Shown here: positions 46,056 to 54,338 of the stretch, piece after piece | How positions within the stretch are numbered: position 1 is the first letter of the stretch | How the letters are laid out: each line of letters opens with the position of its first letter | Source of the DNA: Azospirillum griseum | GTDB taxonomy: Bacteria; Pseudomonadota; Alphaproteobacteria; Azospirillales; Azospirillaceae | DNA: 64,000 nucleotides | Direction of reading: 5' to 3' | NCBI RefSeq assembly: GCF_003966125.1 | Contig: NZ_RXMA01000014.1 | Span: 1-64,000 of the forward strand | Made by a program: the position numbers and the translations under genes | The notes under the pieces: generated by a model | What the model saw: only the letters and a program-made list of their open reading frames with translations | The model's database searches: none | Told to the model about the DNA's origin: nothing

Positions 46056-46535
46056 ATGCGCAACCCCTCCCTGTCCAAAGCGGTTTCCGCTTACGCCGTC
46101 GCCAACAGCGCGGTCCCGCCGCTGGTCGCCGTGGTCCGCCTGTACGAACGGGCGATGACCCATCTGCACACCGCGCGCGACGCCGCCGCCCAGCGCCGGT
46201 TCGACCAGCATCATGCGGCGATCCAGCGCGCGATTTTGATCTTTTCCGGGCTTGATTCCATTCTGGTTTTCGATAAAAATCAGGACGTTGCCAGAACGTT
46301 GCGGGCCTATTACCAGCGCCTGATCGTTCAGGCCGGTGCGGCGGCCAGCCGGAAAAATCCGGTGGCTGCGTGCGATTCACTCATCCGCCAGACGTCCTTC
46401 ATGCTGAAGACCTGGCAGACCATCGCCGCAGAACGCGGCGGGTCATCCAACACCGTCGGTGCATCGGCCAAAGGGTCGCCTGCGTCCGTCGTCGGGAGAA
46501 CGATGGATCATGTTCATGGCGGACTCACGGCTTGA
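46056..46535 (+). CDS. fliS: Flagellin export chaperone FliS
   Basis: A 159-residue helical-bundle chaperone that holds flagellin before export. N-terminal AVSAYAVANSAVPPLVAVVRLYERAMTHLHTARDA corresponds to the FliS flagellin-binding helices. HAAIQRAILIFSGLDSIL and VARTLRAYYQRLIVQAG follow. The C-terminus is about 25 residues longer than average and overlaps the next gene, an ECF sigma factor, by 26 bases. The overlap implies coupled translation of chaperone and sigma factor. Confidence 0.87.
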   Translation: MRNPSLSKAVSAYAVANSAVPPLVAVVRLYERAMTHLHTARDAAAQRRFDQHHAAIQRAILIFSGLDSILVFDKNQDVARTLRAYYQRLIVQAGAAASRKNPVAACDSLIRQTSFMLKTWQTIAAERGGSSNTVGASAKGSPASVVGRTMDHVHGGLTA

Positions 46536-47175
46536 CGAGCGCCCCCGGGCCATGAGCCGCGCGCTCGATCGCGGCCCGGCAACCTCGGGCGTCAGCATTC
46601 CCCTGGACGAGGAGCCGGACGAGGCGCTGATGGCGCTGATCCGGGCTGGCAACCAGACGGCCTACCGCCGTCTGGTCCACCGGCACCTCAAACGCGCCTA
46701 CGCGCTGGCCCGCCGCCTGACCGGAAACGAGGCGGAGGCGGAGGACGTCGTCCAGGATGTGTTCCTTCAGGTCTGGCAACGGCGGTCGCAATGGGCCGAC
46801 GATGGCGGAGCGAAATTCACCACCTGGCTCTATCGCGTCGTGGTCAACCGCTGCATCGACCACAAGCGCCGCCCGGTCAGCCAGGACATCGACAGCGTCG
46901 AGGAACCGGCGGACGCCCGGCCGGATGCGGTCCACGCCATCCACCGCCAGCGAGTCGCCGCCCGCCTGCTCGACGCGCAGACAAAGCTGACTCCGCAGCA
47001 GCGCGCGGCGGTGACACTGTTTTATTACGAGAATCTCAGCAACGCGGACATCGCAACCATTATGCAGATCAGCGTGGGTGCGGTAGAGTCGTTGCTGAAA
47101 CGCGCCCGGCAGCAGCTTCGGCTGTTGCTGCGCGCCAGCGCTCAGGCGGCAAGGGAAGCCTTCGATGACGGATGA
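46510..47175 (+). CDS. ECF (sigma-70 family) sigma factor linked to fliS
   Basis: A 221-residue extracytoplasmic-function sigma factor. Region 2 (LVHRHLKRAYALARRLTGNEAEAEDVVQDVFLQVWQRR, FTTWLYRVVVNRCIDHKRR) and region 4 (LTPQQRAAVTLFYYENLSNADIATIMQISVGAVESLLKRARQQLRLLL) are complete. About 50 extra residues precede region 2. The start at 46510 lies inside fliS behind GGGAG; an ATG at 46552 beyond the fliS stop is an alternative. It is not a FliA-type factor (no region 3), so its presence in the fliD-fliS run is notable. Its stop overlaps the next small gene by 11 bases. Confidence 0.85.
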   Translation: MFMADSRLDERPRAMSRALDRGPATSGVSIPLDEEPDEALMALIRAGNQTAYRRLVHRHLKRAYALARRLTGNEAEAEDVVQDVFLQVWQRRSQWADDGGAKFTTWLYRVVVNRCIDHKRRPVSQDIDSVEEPADARPDAVHAIHRQRVAARLLDAQTKLTPQQRAAVTLFYYENLSNADIATIMQISVGAVESLLKRARQQLRLLLRASAQAAREAFDDG

Positions 47176-47452
47176 GGAGTTCCGCGACCATCTGGATCGC
47201 TTCGGCGGCGACCTCGCTGTCTGGCCGCCGGAGACGGCACGGGACGCACGCGCCCTGTTGCGGCGGTCCGTTGCGGCGCAGGCGATGCTGGACGAGATGG
47301 TGGCGATGGAGCTGGCGTTGACGCCCGGCCTGCCGGAGGATCGCCCGCCGCCGGGGTTGGCCGACCGAATTTTTGCGGCGGCGTTCCGCCTGCCCGCCAG
47401 CGACCGGGGATTCGACGAGGACGGCGATCCGGCGGCCAACCGCCTGATGTGA
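47165..47452 (+). CDS. Small putative anti-sigma or sigma-partner protein
   Basis: A 95-residue acidic protein starting inside the ECF sigma gene (11-base overlap). N-terminal TDEEFRDHLDRFGGDLAVWPPE is a pattern I associate with short proteins that follow ECF sigma genes in Rhodospirillales; the rest is helical and ends in an Asp-rich tail. No membrane helix or zinc motif is visible, so if it is an anti-sigma factor it is a soluble one. Function is inferred from gene order. Confidence 0.6.
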   Translation: MTDEEFRDHLDRFGGDLAVWPPETARDARALLRRSVAAQAMLDEMVAMELALTPGLPEDRPPPGLADRIFAAAFRLPASDRGFDEDGDPAANRLM

Positions 47453-47472
47453 TCACCGCCGGTTCAGATCCG

Positions 47473-49641
47473 CTATTGCAGCCGGACCGCGTGCGTTGCG
47501 TCCGGTGTTTTGGCGTGTCTGCACCCCGCAGAGCCGTGGCCAACACCCGCAAGCTCGACCAACCGCCGCAGATCCGCCGCCATCCGCGCCACCGCGTCGG
47601 CCAGATCGGCCCCCGGCATCGGGTGGTACACGCGCATGGACGGGTACCAAGGACGCCCGGCGGTTCCCAAGCGGGTCCAGTCTGATCGGCAGAAGCGCCA
47701 GACCGGCACCCCCAGCGCGCCCGCGAGTTCGCCCACCGAATTGGCCGGCGCGATCACCAGATCCAACGATGACAGCAGGGCCGCCGTTTCCTCGAAATCG
47801 TTGCGCAGATCCAGGCCGTTCCAGCCCAGGATCGGACGGTTGAACCGGGCGCTGGCGGCGCGCAATTCTTCCCGGCACTCGTCGTATTGCAGATTGACCA
47901 GGGTGACACCGGGAACCGCAAACAGCGCGCCCAGCGATTCCAGCGGCAGATAGGCCCCGCACCGGTCAGCGGTCATCACCGCGCTGCGCCAGCTCACCCC
48001 CACCCGCAGGGTGTTGGTGGTCCCCTCCAAACGGTCCTGCCAATCGGCCATGCGTTCGACGTCAGCCTCCAGCCAGCGGCTGCGGGGCGGAAAATCACCC
48101 AGCGTCTGCCGCAGCAGCCGGGGCACCGACCCGGCGGGCACATGGTAGTCGCAATCGACCGTTTCCAGATCGCCGCGATCCTCCACCGGCTGTTCGGCGC
48201 GCACGGTGGCGCGGGGGAAGGAACGGGCGAAGAGAGGGACCAGCCGCCGGTCGCATTCGATCACCACACGACCGGCCAGCCGGATCAGGTCCGGGTAGCA
48301 GGAGGCGAACAGAAACTCGTCCCCCACCCCCTGTTCCCGCCAGACAAACAGGCGCTTGCCCGCCAGCGGCTCCCCGTTCCATTCGGGAATGGTGAAGCGA
48401 CGGTCGGGCCGCGCCCGCCCAGCCTTGAAGCGATAGGCGTAATCGGCCCAGCCGTTGGTCAGCTCCCCCCGCTCCAGCGCCAGAAGGCCACGGTTGAAGC
48501 GCGCCAGCGCGTGATCCGGGGTGGCGGTCGCCGCGCGGGTGAACCAGCGGTCGGCGTGCCGGTTTCCCAAAGCGTGTTCCATCAATCCCAGCGTGCAGAG
48601 CGGATCCGCCATGGCCGGGACCAGCGCCAGCGCCCGACGGCAGGCGCTGATCGCCGCCGCTGGGCGTTGCGCCGACGCCAACGCGTGGCCCTGCGCCGCG
48701 TGCAGTCCGGGATGGGTCGGCGTCAACCGCAGGGCACGGTCAAGGCCGCGCAACGCCTCGTCAAAGCGATCCCGTGTGGACAAGGCGGCGCTGCGGTTGG
48801 TCAGCGCATCGACCATCCGGGGATTGAGCGCAAGCGCGGCGCGCCACGCGGCATCGGCATCGGTCCCACGCCCCAGAGCGTTCAGCGCGTTGCCCAGATT
48901 GTTCCAGGCTTCGGTCCGTTCCGGGTCGCAGAGCAGCGCGCGCCGCTGCTGGCGCGCGGCCTGACCACAGCGCTTCTGCGCCATGTCGGACAGCCCCATG
49001 TTGACCAACGATGGTGCATGGGTGGGATCGAGCGCCAGCGCCACGGCAAAGGCCGATTGCGCGGCGGCGTGCGCGCCCAGGCTGAGATGAAGAACGCCAA
49101 GATTGGCGCGCGTGTCCACATCATCCGGGCGCAACACAACGGCGTGGGCGAAGGCCAGCCGTGCGTCGTCACCCCGGCCCAACGCCTGCAAAGCGGCGGC
49201 AAGGCTGGCCCAGACCGTTGGATTCCGGTCGTTCAGGCGCAGCGCCTCGCCATAGGCGGCGGCGGCGTCCGCAACGCGATTCCAGCGGCGCAGGGCGTTG
49301 GCCAGCGTGATCCAGCCGCCCGCATCCTCTGGACGCAACCGCACCGCCATCCGGTAACAGCGCAGCGCGGCGTCGGCATGCCGCAGGGATTCCAGCGCCC
49401 GCCCCAGCCCGAGTTGCGGTGCGGCGTCACGCGGGGCCACGCGCGCCGCCCGTTGGAACCAGCGCACCGCCTCCATCGCGCGGTTCTGCCCCATGCGGAC
49501 CGCCGCGAGCAGACCAAGGGATTCCACCGCCGCCGGAGCCAGCGTCATGGCCGCGCGGCTGTTGGCCTCTGCCGCCTCCACCCGCCCACGGTCGAGCAAC
49601 GCCCGTCCGCCCTCCACCACGCTTGACAGCGCGCGTGTCAT
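47473..49641 (-). CDS. TPR protein with C-terminal glycosyltransferase-like domain (FlmG-like)
   Basis: A 722-residue protein: about twelve TPR repeats through residue 400 (for example PDDVDTRANLGVLHLSLGAHAAAQSAFAVALALDP). The C-terminal domain carries KRLFVWREQGVGDEFLFASCYPDLIRLAGRVVIECD and LDLVIAPANSVGELAGALGVPVW. This layout matches FlmG of Caulobacter, which modifies flagellin with a nonulosonic sugar. The neighbouring flagellin gene supports that role. An ATG at 49794 adds 51 residues from an AT-rich, non-conserved stretch, so 49641 was chosen. Convergent with the sigma/anti-sigma genes, 20 bases apart. Confidence 0.75.
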   Translation of the reverse strand: MTRALSSVVEGGRALLDRGRVEAAEANSRAAMTLAPAAVESLGLLAAVRMGQNRAMEAVRWFQRAARVAPRDAAPQLGLGRALESLRHADAALRCYRMAVRLRPEDAGGWITLANALRRWNRVADAAAAYGEALRLNDRNPTVWASLAAALQALGRGDDARLAFAHAVVLRPDDVDTRANLGVLHLSLGAHAAAQSAFAVALALDPTHAPSLVNMGLSDMAQKRCGQAARQQRRALLCDPERTEAWNNLGNALNALGRGTDADAAWRAALALNPRMVDALTNRSAALSTRDRFDEALRGLDRALRLTPTHPGLHAAQGHALASAQRPAAAISACRRALALVPAMADPLCTLGLMEHALGNRHADRWFTRAATATPDHALARFNRGLLALERGELTNGWADYAYRFKAGRARPDRRFTIPEWNGEPLAGKRLFVWREQGVGDEFLFASCYPDLIRLAGRVVIECDRRLVPLFARSFPRATVRAEQPVEDRGDLETVDCDYHVPAGSVPRLLRQTLGDFPPRSRWLEADVERMADWQDRLEGTTNTLRVGVSWRSAVMTADRCGAYLPLESLGALFAVPGVTLVNLQYDECREELRAASARFNRPILGWNGLDLRNDFEETAALLSSLDLVIAPANSVGELAGALGVPVWRFCRSDWTRLGTAGRPWYPSMRVYHPMPGADLADAVARMAADLRRLVELAGVGHGSAGCRHAKTPDATHAVRLQ

Positions 49642-49943
49642 CGCGGTTCTTTGGTCAACCGGCGTATCCAATTTGGACGATGGTCGAATAAAATCTGCGC
49701 TTGGACGGCCTAAAACGGCGGGTTGCCCGATGATGTTCTGATCGGTGGCCAAATGACGCAGGGGTTTTGTTCGATTGATCGCGTGTCCATCCATGGTCCC
49801 AACCCGATCCTTCTGTGAAACCCGATGCGGCTTGTCACCCGCCTCTGATCTCTGTTACGGACCGGTAAGAAACATCCTGCGCCGTTCTGGATCATTTTGT
49901 TAGGCACGGACCACGCGCCCCCTGAACCGCCACGGCGGTGCGG
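49642..49943. other. Intergenic region between the TPR gene and the che operon end
   Basis: About 300 bases. AT-rich part near 49660-49780 probably holds the TPR-gene promoter (minus strand). The right part includes a small ACCGCC-AC-GGCGGT palindrome (49926-49939) after the end of the che operon; its two-base loop makes it a poor terminator. The upstream ATG alternative for the TPR gene (49794) lies here. Confidence 0.35.
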
Positions 49944-51731
49944 TCAGAAGAAATCCACCTCTCCACCACCGGCATCCTCCAAAGACGGGCCGCCCGCAAC
50001 AGAGTCGCTGGTGGCGAAGAGGTCATGGACAATGCGTTCGCTGGCCATGGTGTATTTGCCAGCCAGCAAACGCAAGACATCGTCCTGCACACGGTCCGTT
50101 GCGGCGTGGTCGGGAACAAGGGCAACGATCCGTCCCAAGGCGTCCGTGATCTCCGCCGCCGACGCCTCCAACCGCGAGTCGAGCGTCAGGCGGTTCACAC
50201 CGCTTTGCAGCAAGGCCGCAGCGCGAACGCAGCGGGCGGTCAAACCGGACAGCGCCCGGTCCTGCTCCTGCTCCAACCCCTTCAGGGCGGCCATGGACAC
50301 CGTCATGCCGGTGGTCAGGGCGGCGGCGGTCTGATGATCGCGCGCGGACTGGCTGTTGAGCGTGGCGGCGCGCGTCGTCGCCTCACCGATCGCGTCGGCG
50401 ATGGCGCGCGAAGCCTCTTCGGTGCGGCGGCTGCACGCGCGCAACTCCTGCGCCACCACCCCCAACGCCTTGCCCGCGTCACCCAGCCGGGCGCATTTGA
50501 AGGTGGTGTTCAACGCCATGATCCGCATGTCGGCGTCAATTGATGAGATGGCGGACACGTTGCGCGCCATGGCGGCGAAGCCATCGGACACCACAACGAC
50601 CTGCTCACGGATGCGCGCATCCGCCAGGCGATAGTTGGCGAGCAGGGCGATGGCCCGGTCGACATCGGCGGCGACCGCACCAACAAAGGATCGGTCGCTG
50701 CCACCCTCGGCGTGAAACAAGCGGCGGGCGTCGTTGGCGATGGCGTCCGTTTCGCGGGCCAGCGCCTGGAGATGGCCTTGCAACCCCTGAATCTGGCTGG
50801 AGAAGTCCAAACGGGTGCGGGTGAATTGCCGGGCCTGAAGATCGCAGACGGCGGACAGGAGCGTGGCCTTGCGCTCGTCGTCAAGCGCCGCCAACCAGTC
50901 CAGCCCCGGCCCTGCCCCGGCTCCAGGCGACAGCATCGCGCCCAGCAGATCCAGCGCGTGGCGAATGTGCTCCAGGCGTTGGCGGGTCATGTCACCCGTC
51001 TGCAGGCTGACGATGCACTGGGCGGTGCGCGCCCGGATGTCGGCGACACGGGCGGCGAAGGCGCGCGTCGCGTCGCGCGCCGCCGTCCGCCGGGTGGACA
51101 GGTCCTTCAGGCTGGCGTTCAACTCGGCGCCAATGGCGTCCAGCGCCCGGGCATTGTCCACCTGGAACCGGGTGGCGGTCTGGTGCGCCGTGGTGATGGC
51201 GGCGCGCAGCGCGGTCAACCGTTCGCTGGCCTGCTGGGTCGTGCTGTTGGCCAAACCATGCAAGCGGTCAATCTCGGTGCTGAACACGCTGAAATCGACG
51301 TTGGCTGCCCGGATCTGGGCGGCCTGAACCTTGGCGTTGATGGCCAGGGCGGTGACTTCGCCGATGACGGTCGACAAGGTGGCAAGCCGCTGCCCCAACA
51401 CCGCGCTGCCTTGATCCAGGGCGGCCAGAAGATCGAGCATGGCGTGCGCGCTGGTGGCCAGTGCCATGGTGTCCTGGCGCGCTTGCGTCAGCGTCATCAC
51501 CGCGCTGACCCCATCGGGGTTGTCGAGCGCGGCGGACAGGGTTTGGAAATCCCCACCGACGCCATCAACCACCGCGAGCGCGTCGCCCAGATCACCGCCG
51601 ACCGCCGCGAACGCCCCTTCAATCGGGGCGGCGACGCGCGCCAGCGTGTCCGACAGCGCGCGCAAGGTCGCGACGGTGTCGGATGGGATTGCGACCACCC
51701 CCCTGCCCGTGGGCCATGGCGTTCCGTCCAT
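49944..51731 (-). CDS. Soluble receptor-like protein with two degenerate MCP-type hairpins
   Basis: A 595-residue cytoplasmic protein, no membrane helix or signal. Almost wholly helical. Two segments resemble the MCP signalling tip: TVIGEVTALAINAKVQAAQIRAAN (about 138-161) and ADMRIMALNTTFKCARLGDAGKALGVVAQELRACSRRTEE (about 412-451). The latter aligns with the usual ILALNAAIEAARAGE...FAVVAxEVRxLA motif but with substitutions. The C-terminal VDFF tail follows an acidic stretch. Start at 51731 has GGAGGA upstream. It is the last gene of the che operon, 20 bases after cheB. Might act as a receptor, a scaffold or a CheA/CheW decoy. Confidence 0.65.
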   Translation of the reverse strand: MDGTPWPTGRGVVAIPSDTVATLRALSDTLARVAAPIEGAFAAVGGDLGDALAVVDGVGGDFQTLSAALDNPDGVSAVMTLTQARQDTMALATSAHAMLDLLAALDQGSAVLGQRLATLSTVIGEVTALAINAKVQAAQIRAANVDFSVFSTEIDRLHGLANSTTQQASERLTALRAAITTAHQTATRFQVDNARALDAIGAELNASLKDLSTRRTAARDATRAFAARVADIRARTAQCIVSLQTGDMTRQRLEHIRHALDLLGAMLSPGAGAGPGLDWLAALDDERKATLLSAVCDLQARQFTRTRLDFSSQIQGLQGHLQALARETDAIANDARRLFHAEGGSDRSFVGAVAADVDRAIALLANYRLADARIREQVVVVSDGFAAMARNVSAISSIDADMRIMALNTTFKCARLGDAGKALGVVAQELRACSRRTEEASRAIADAIGEATTRAATLNSQSARDHQTAAALTTGMTVSMAALKGLEQEQDRALSGLTARCVRAAALLQSGVNRLTLDSRLEASAAEITDALGRIVALVPDHAATDRVQDDVLRLLAGKYTMASERIVHDLFATSDSVAGGPSLEDAGGGEVDFF

Positions 51732-51751
51732 AATCCTGATCCTCCGCCGGG

Positions 51752-52864
51752 TTACGCGGTGTGGGCGCGGCTGCCGCGCCAGACGATTTCCCGCGCGATG
51801 GCGGACAGGCTGACGATCTTTTCGGCGGCCCCGCGCTGGATCGCTTCCTTGGGCATGCCGAACACGACGCAACTGTCCTCGTCCTGGGCGATGGTGAAGG
51901 CCCCGGCGTTGCGCATCTCCAGCAGACCGTTCGCGCCGTCGTCGCCCATGCCGGTCATGATGATGCCGACCGCGTTGGCCCCGGCGCAGTGGGCGGCGGA
52001 GCGGAACAGGACATCCACCGATGGCCGGTGACGCGAGACCAGCGGCCCGTCCTTGACGGTCACGAAATAGCGCGCGCCGCTGCGTTGCAGCAGGGTGTGG
52101 CGGTTGCCCGGCGCGATCAGCACCTGGCCGCGCAGCACGCTGTCGCCATCCTTGGCCTCCCGCACCGCCACCTCGCACAGGCTGTCCAACCGCCGGGCGA
52201 ACGCCGCCGTGAAGCTTTCGGGCATGTGTTGGACGATGACGATGCCGGGTCCATCGGCGGGCAGGGATTCGAGGACCGCGCGCAAAGCCTCGGTTCCGCC
52301 GGTGGACGCGCCGATGCAGATCACCTTTTCCGTGGTTTTGGCCATCGCCTGCCCGTGCGGGGCCGGCATCATCACGTCGGCGCTGAGCTTGGGTTCGGGA
52401 TTCAGGGTGCGGGACGGTGCGGTGGCGGTGGCGCGGCGGTTGGGGCGTGCGCGGGCGGCGGCCTTCACCGTGTCGCAGATCAGCGTCTGGGCTTCCAACA
52501 GGGCCTGGCGGGTGTCGATGCGCGGCTTGACGATGATGTCCACCGCCCCGGCCTCCAACGCCTGCATCAACGTGTCCGATCCGGCCTCCACCAGGGAGGA
52601 GCACATCACCACCGGGATCGGGTGCTGGCTCATCAGCTTGCGCAGGAAGGTGATGCCGTCCATGCGCGGCATTTCCACGTCCAGGGTGATGACGTCCGGG
52701 GCCTCGTCGGCGATGCGGCGCACAGCGGCGTAGGGGTCGGCGGCGCTGCCCATCACCTCGATCTCGGGGTCGGAGGACAGGATGGACGACAGGGTTTGCC
52801 GCACCGTCGCCGAATCGTCGATGATGAGAACGCGGATTTTTCCCGATGCCTGTGTCCGGTCCAT
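51752..52864 (-). CDS. cheB: Chemotaxis methylesterase CheB
   Basis: A 370-residue receptor-modification protein-glutamate methylesterase. N-terminal receiver ([11 protein letters not shown]; acceptor D62 in [16 protein letters not shown] near 113). The catalytic domain has [11 protein letters not shown] (serine), VQHMPESF (histidine) and [14 protein letters not shown] (aspartate). It lies 3 bases after cheR. A normal CheB, removing methyl groups from receptor glutamates once phosphorylated by CheA. Confidence 0.95.
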   Translation of the reverse strand: MDRTQASGKIRVLIIDDSATVRQTLSSILSSDPEIEVMGSAADPYAAVRRIADEAPDVITLDVEMPRMDGITFLRKLMSQHPIPVVMCSSLVEAGSDTLMQALEAGAVDIIVKPRIDTRQALLEAQTLICDTVKAAARARPNRRATATAPSRTLNPEPKLSADVMMPAPHGQAMAKTTEKVICIGASTGGTEALRAVLESLPADGPGIVIVQHMPESFTAAFARRLDSLCEVAVREAKDGDSVLRGQVLIAPGNRHTLLQRSGARYFVTVKDGPLVSRHRPSVDVLFRSAAHCAGANAVGIIMTGMGDDGANGLLEMRNAGAFTIAQDEDSCVVFGMPKEAIQRGAAEKIVSLSAIAREIVWRGSRAHTA

Positions 52865-52867
52865 GTG

Positions 52868-53734
52868 TCAGCTCCGCACGAAGATGGCCGAGGCAACCTG
52901 TGTCAGCGGCAGGTCCATGTTCGCGATGGTCTCGCTGTGACCGACGAACAGGTAGCCACCCGGACGCAGATGGTGACAGAGCCGGTGCAGAACCGCCTTC
53001 TGCGTCGGCTTGTCAAAATAAATCAGGATGTTGCGGAAGAAGATCACATCCATGTCGGTGGCGACCGGATAGGCGGAATCCATCAGGTTCAGATGACCGA
53101 AGCGCACCGACTGGCGGATTTGCGGGATGAGGCGGATGGTCGGGTTTTCCCGGTCGTGCGAGCGGCGGACGTAGCGCATCGCGTAGTCGCGCGGAATCAT
53201 GCCCGCCATGTCGGCGGGGTAGATGCCCAGCTTCGCGGTGGCCAGCACCTCGGTGCAGATGTCGGTGGCGATGATGTCGAAACGGAAGGGCGGCTGGCGG
53301 CGGGCGTGCTCGTGCAGCAGCATCGACAGGGTGTAGGGTTCCGCCCCGGTCGAGCAGGCGGCACTCCAGCATTTCAGCGGGCGGTCGCGACCGGGATGGT
53401 GCGGCAGACCGACCAAATGGTCGAGACCGCCTTCGGACAGAAAGCGGAAATGCTCGATTTCCCGGAAGAAGTCGGTTTTGTTGGTGGTGACGGCGTCGAT
53501 CAGGTTGACCAGCTCGCTGTCCAGCGCCCCGCCGTCCAGCACATAGCGGCAATACTCATGCATGCTGTCCAGCTTCAGCGCGCGCACCCGGCGGCGCAGG
53601 CGGCCTTCCACCATGGTGCGCTTGGTCGGCGGCATGCGGATGCCGCAATGCTGCTGGATGATCGCCCCCAGACGAGTGAAATCCTGCGCGCTGAGACTGT
53701 CGTTGATGACGCGGTGCGCGGACGGCTCGGTCAT
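52868..53734 (-). CDS. cheR: Chemotaxis methyltransferase CheR
   Basis: A 288-residue S-adenosylmethionine-dependent methyltransferase adding methyl groups to MCP glutamates. N-terminal helical domain (GIRMPPTKRTMVEGRLRRRVRAL), SAM motif CWSAACSTGAEPYTLSMLL, then ATDICTEVLATAKLGIYP and VIFFRNILIYFDKPTQKAVL. The ATG overlaps the cheW stop by 4 bases. Confidence 0.95.
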   Translation of the reverse strand: MTEPSAHRVINDSLSAQDFTRLGAIIQQHCGIRMPPTKRTMVEGRLRRRVRALKLDSMHEYCRYVLDGGALDSELVNLIDAVTTNKTDFFREIEHFRFLSEGGLDHLVGLPHHPGRDRPLKCWSAACSTGAEPYTLSMLLHEHARRQPPFRFDIIATDICTEVLATAKLGIYPADMAGMIPRDYAMRYVRRSHDRENPTIRLIPQIRQSVRFGHLNLMDSAYPVATDMDVIFFRNILIYFDKPTQKAVLHRLCHHLRPGGYLFVGHSETIANMDLPLTQVASAIFVRS

Positions 53735-54255
53735 GCGGCCTCTCCGGGGTGGGTCAGCAGAACCGCCGCGTCACTGGAAAACAGGCGCACGACGTCGAAC
53801 ACAATCACGAATCCGCCGTTGGCCCGGCCAATCGCCTGGATGCAGTCGGACCGCCAGCGCCCGCCCACACGCGGCGGCGCTTCCAACGCCTGATCGGACA
53901 GGGCCGTCACCTCGATCACGCGGTCGGCGATGACGCCGATGGTCAGCGGCGTGCCGTCGATCGGCACATCCAGCACCAGGATGCGCGTGTGCTCCGTCGC
54001 CGTCGCCGGTGGCAGCCCCAGCTTCAGCCGCAGGTCGATGGTGGGAACGCCCTGACCGCGCACGTCGATCATGCCGACCAGAAAGGCCGGGGCGTGCGGC
54101 AGCCGGGCGATCGGTTGCAGATCCAGAATCTCGCGGACGTTCCCAACCTCGATGGCGAAGATTTCGCGGTCGATCCCGATGGTGACGTATTGGGTCGGTT
54201 CCCGCGACAGTTCGCGTTGGGGCGATTCAGGTCGAAACGATTCGGGGCGGGTCAT
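53731..54255 (-). CDS. cheW: CheW coupling protein (distal copy)
   Basis: A 174-residue CheW with an N-terminal extension of about 20 residues. Core: YVTIGIDREIFAIEVGNVREILDLQPIARLPHAPAFLVGMIDVRGQGVPTIDLRLKLGLP and IGVIADRVIEVTAL. It bridges MCPs to CheA. It differs clearly from the 150-residue copy next to cheA, so the two may couple to different receptors. A 14-bp hairpin separates it from the MCP gene upstream. Confidence 0.92.
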   Translation of the reverse strand: MTRPESFRPESPQRELSREPTQYVTIGIDREIFAIEVGNVREILDLQPIARLPHAPAFLVGMIDVRGQGVPTIDLRLKLGLPPATATEHTRILVLDVPIDGTPLTIGVIADRVIEVTALSDQALEAPPRVGGRWRSDCIQAIGRANGGFVIVFDVVRLFSSDAAVLLTHPGEAA

Positions 54256-54296
54256 GGGGCATTCCCGGAAACGAGGGCAACGGGACGGCGGTGAAC

Positions 54297-54332
54297 GTCC
54301 CCGGCGGTGGTGGCTGGTCCACCGCCGGGGAC
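54297..54332 (-). promoter_or_regulatory. Intra-operon stem-loop between the MCP and cheW genes
   Basis: A perfect 14-bp stem (54297-54310 with 54319-54332) with an 8-base loop, located 6 bases after the MCP stop codon. No T run. Likely an attenuator or mRNA-stabilising structure that sets a higher ratio of upstream (cheYAW-mcp) to downstream (cheWRB) products. Confidence 0.6.
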
Positions 54333-54338
54333 AGGGGG

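Noticed and set aside
49926..49939. Palindrome after the che operon as a terminator
   Set aside because: The two-base spacer cannot form a stable loop and no T run follows.
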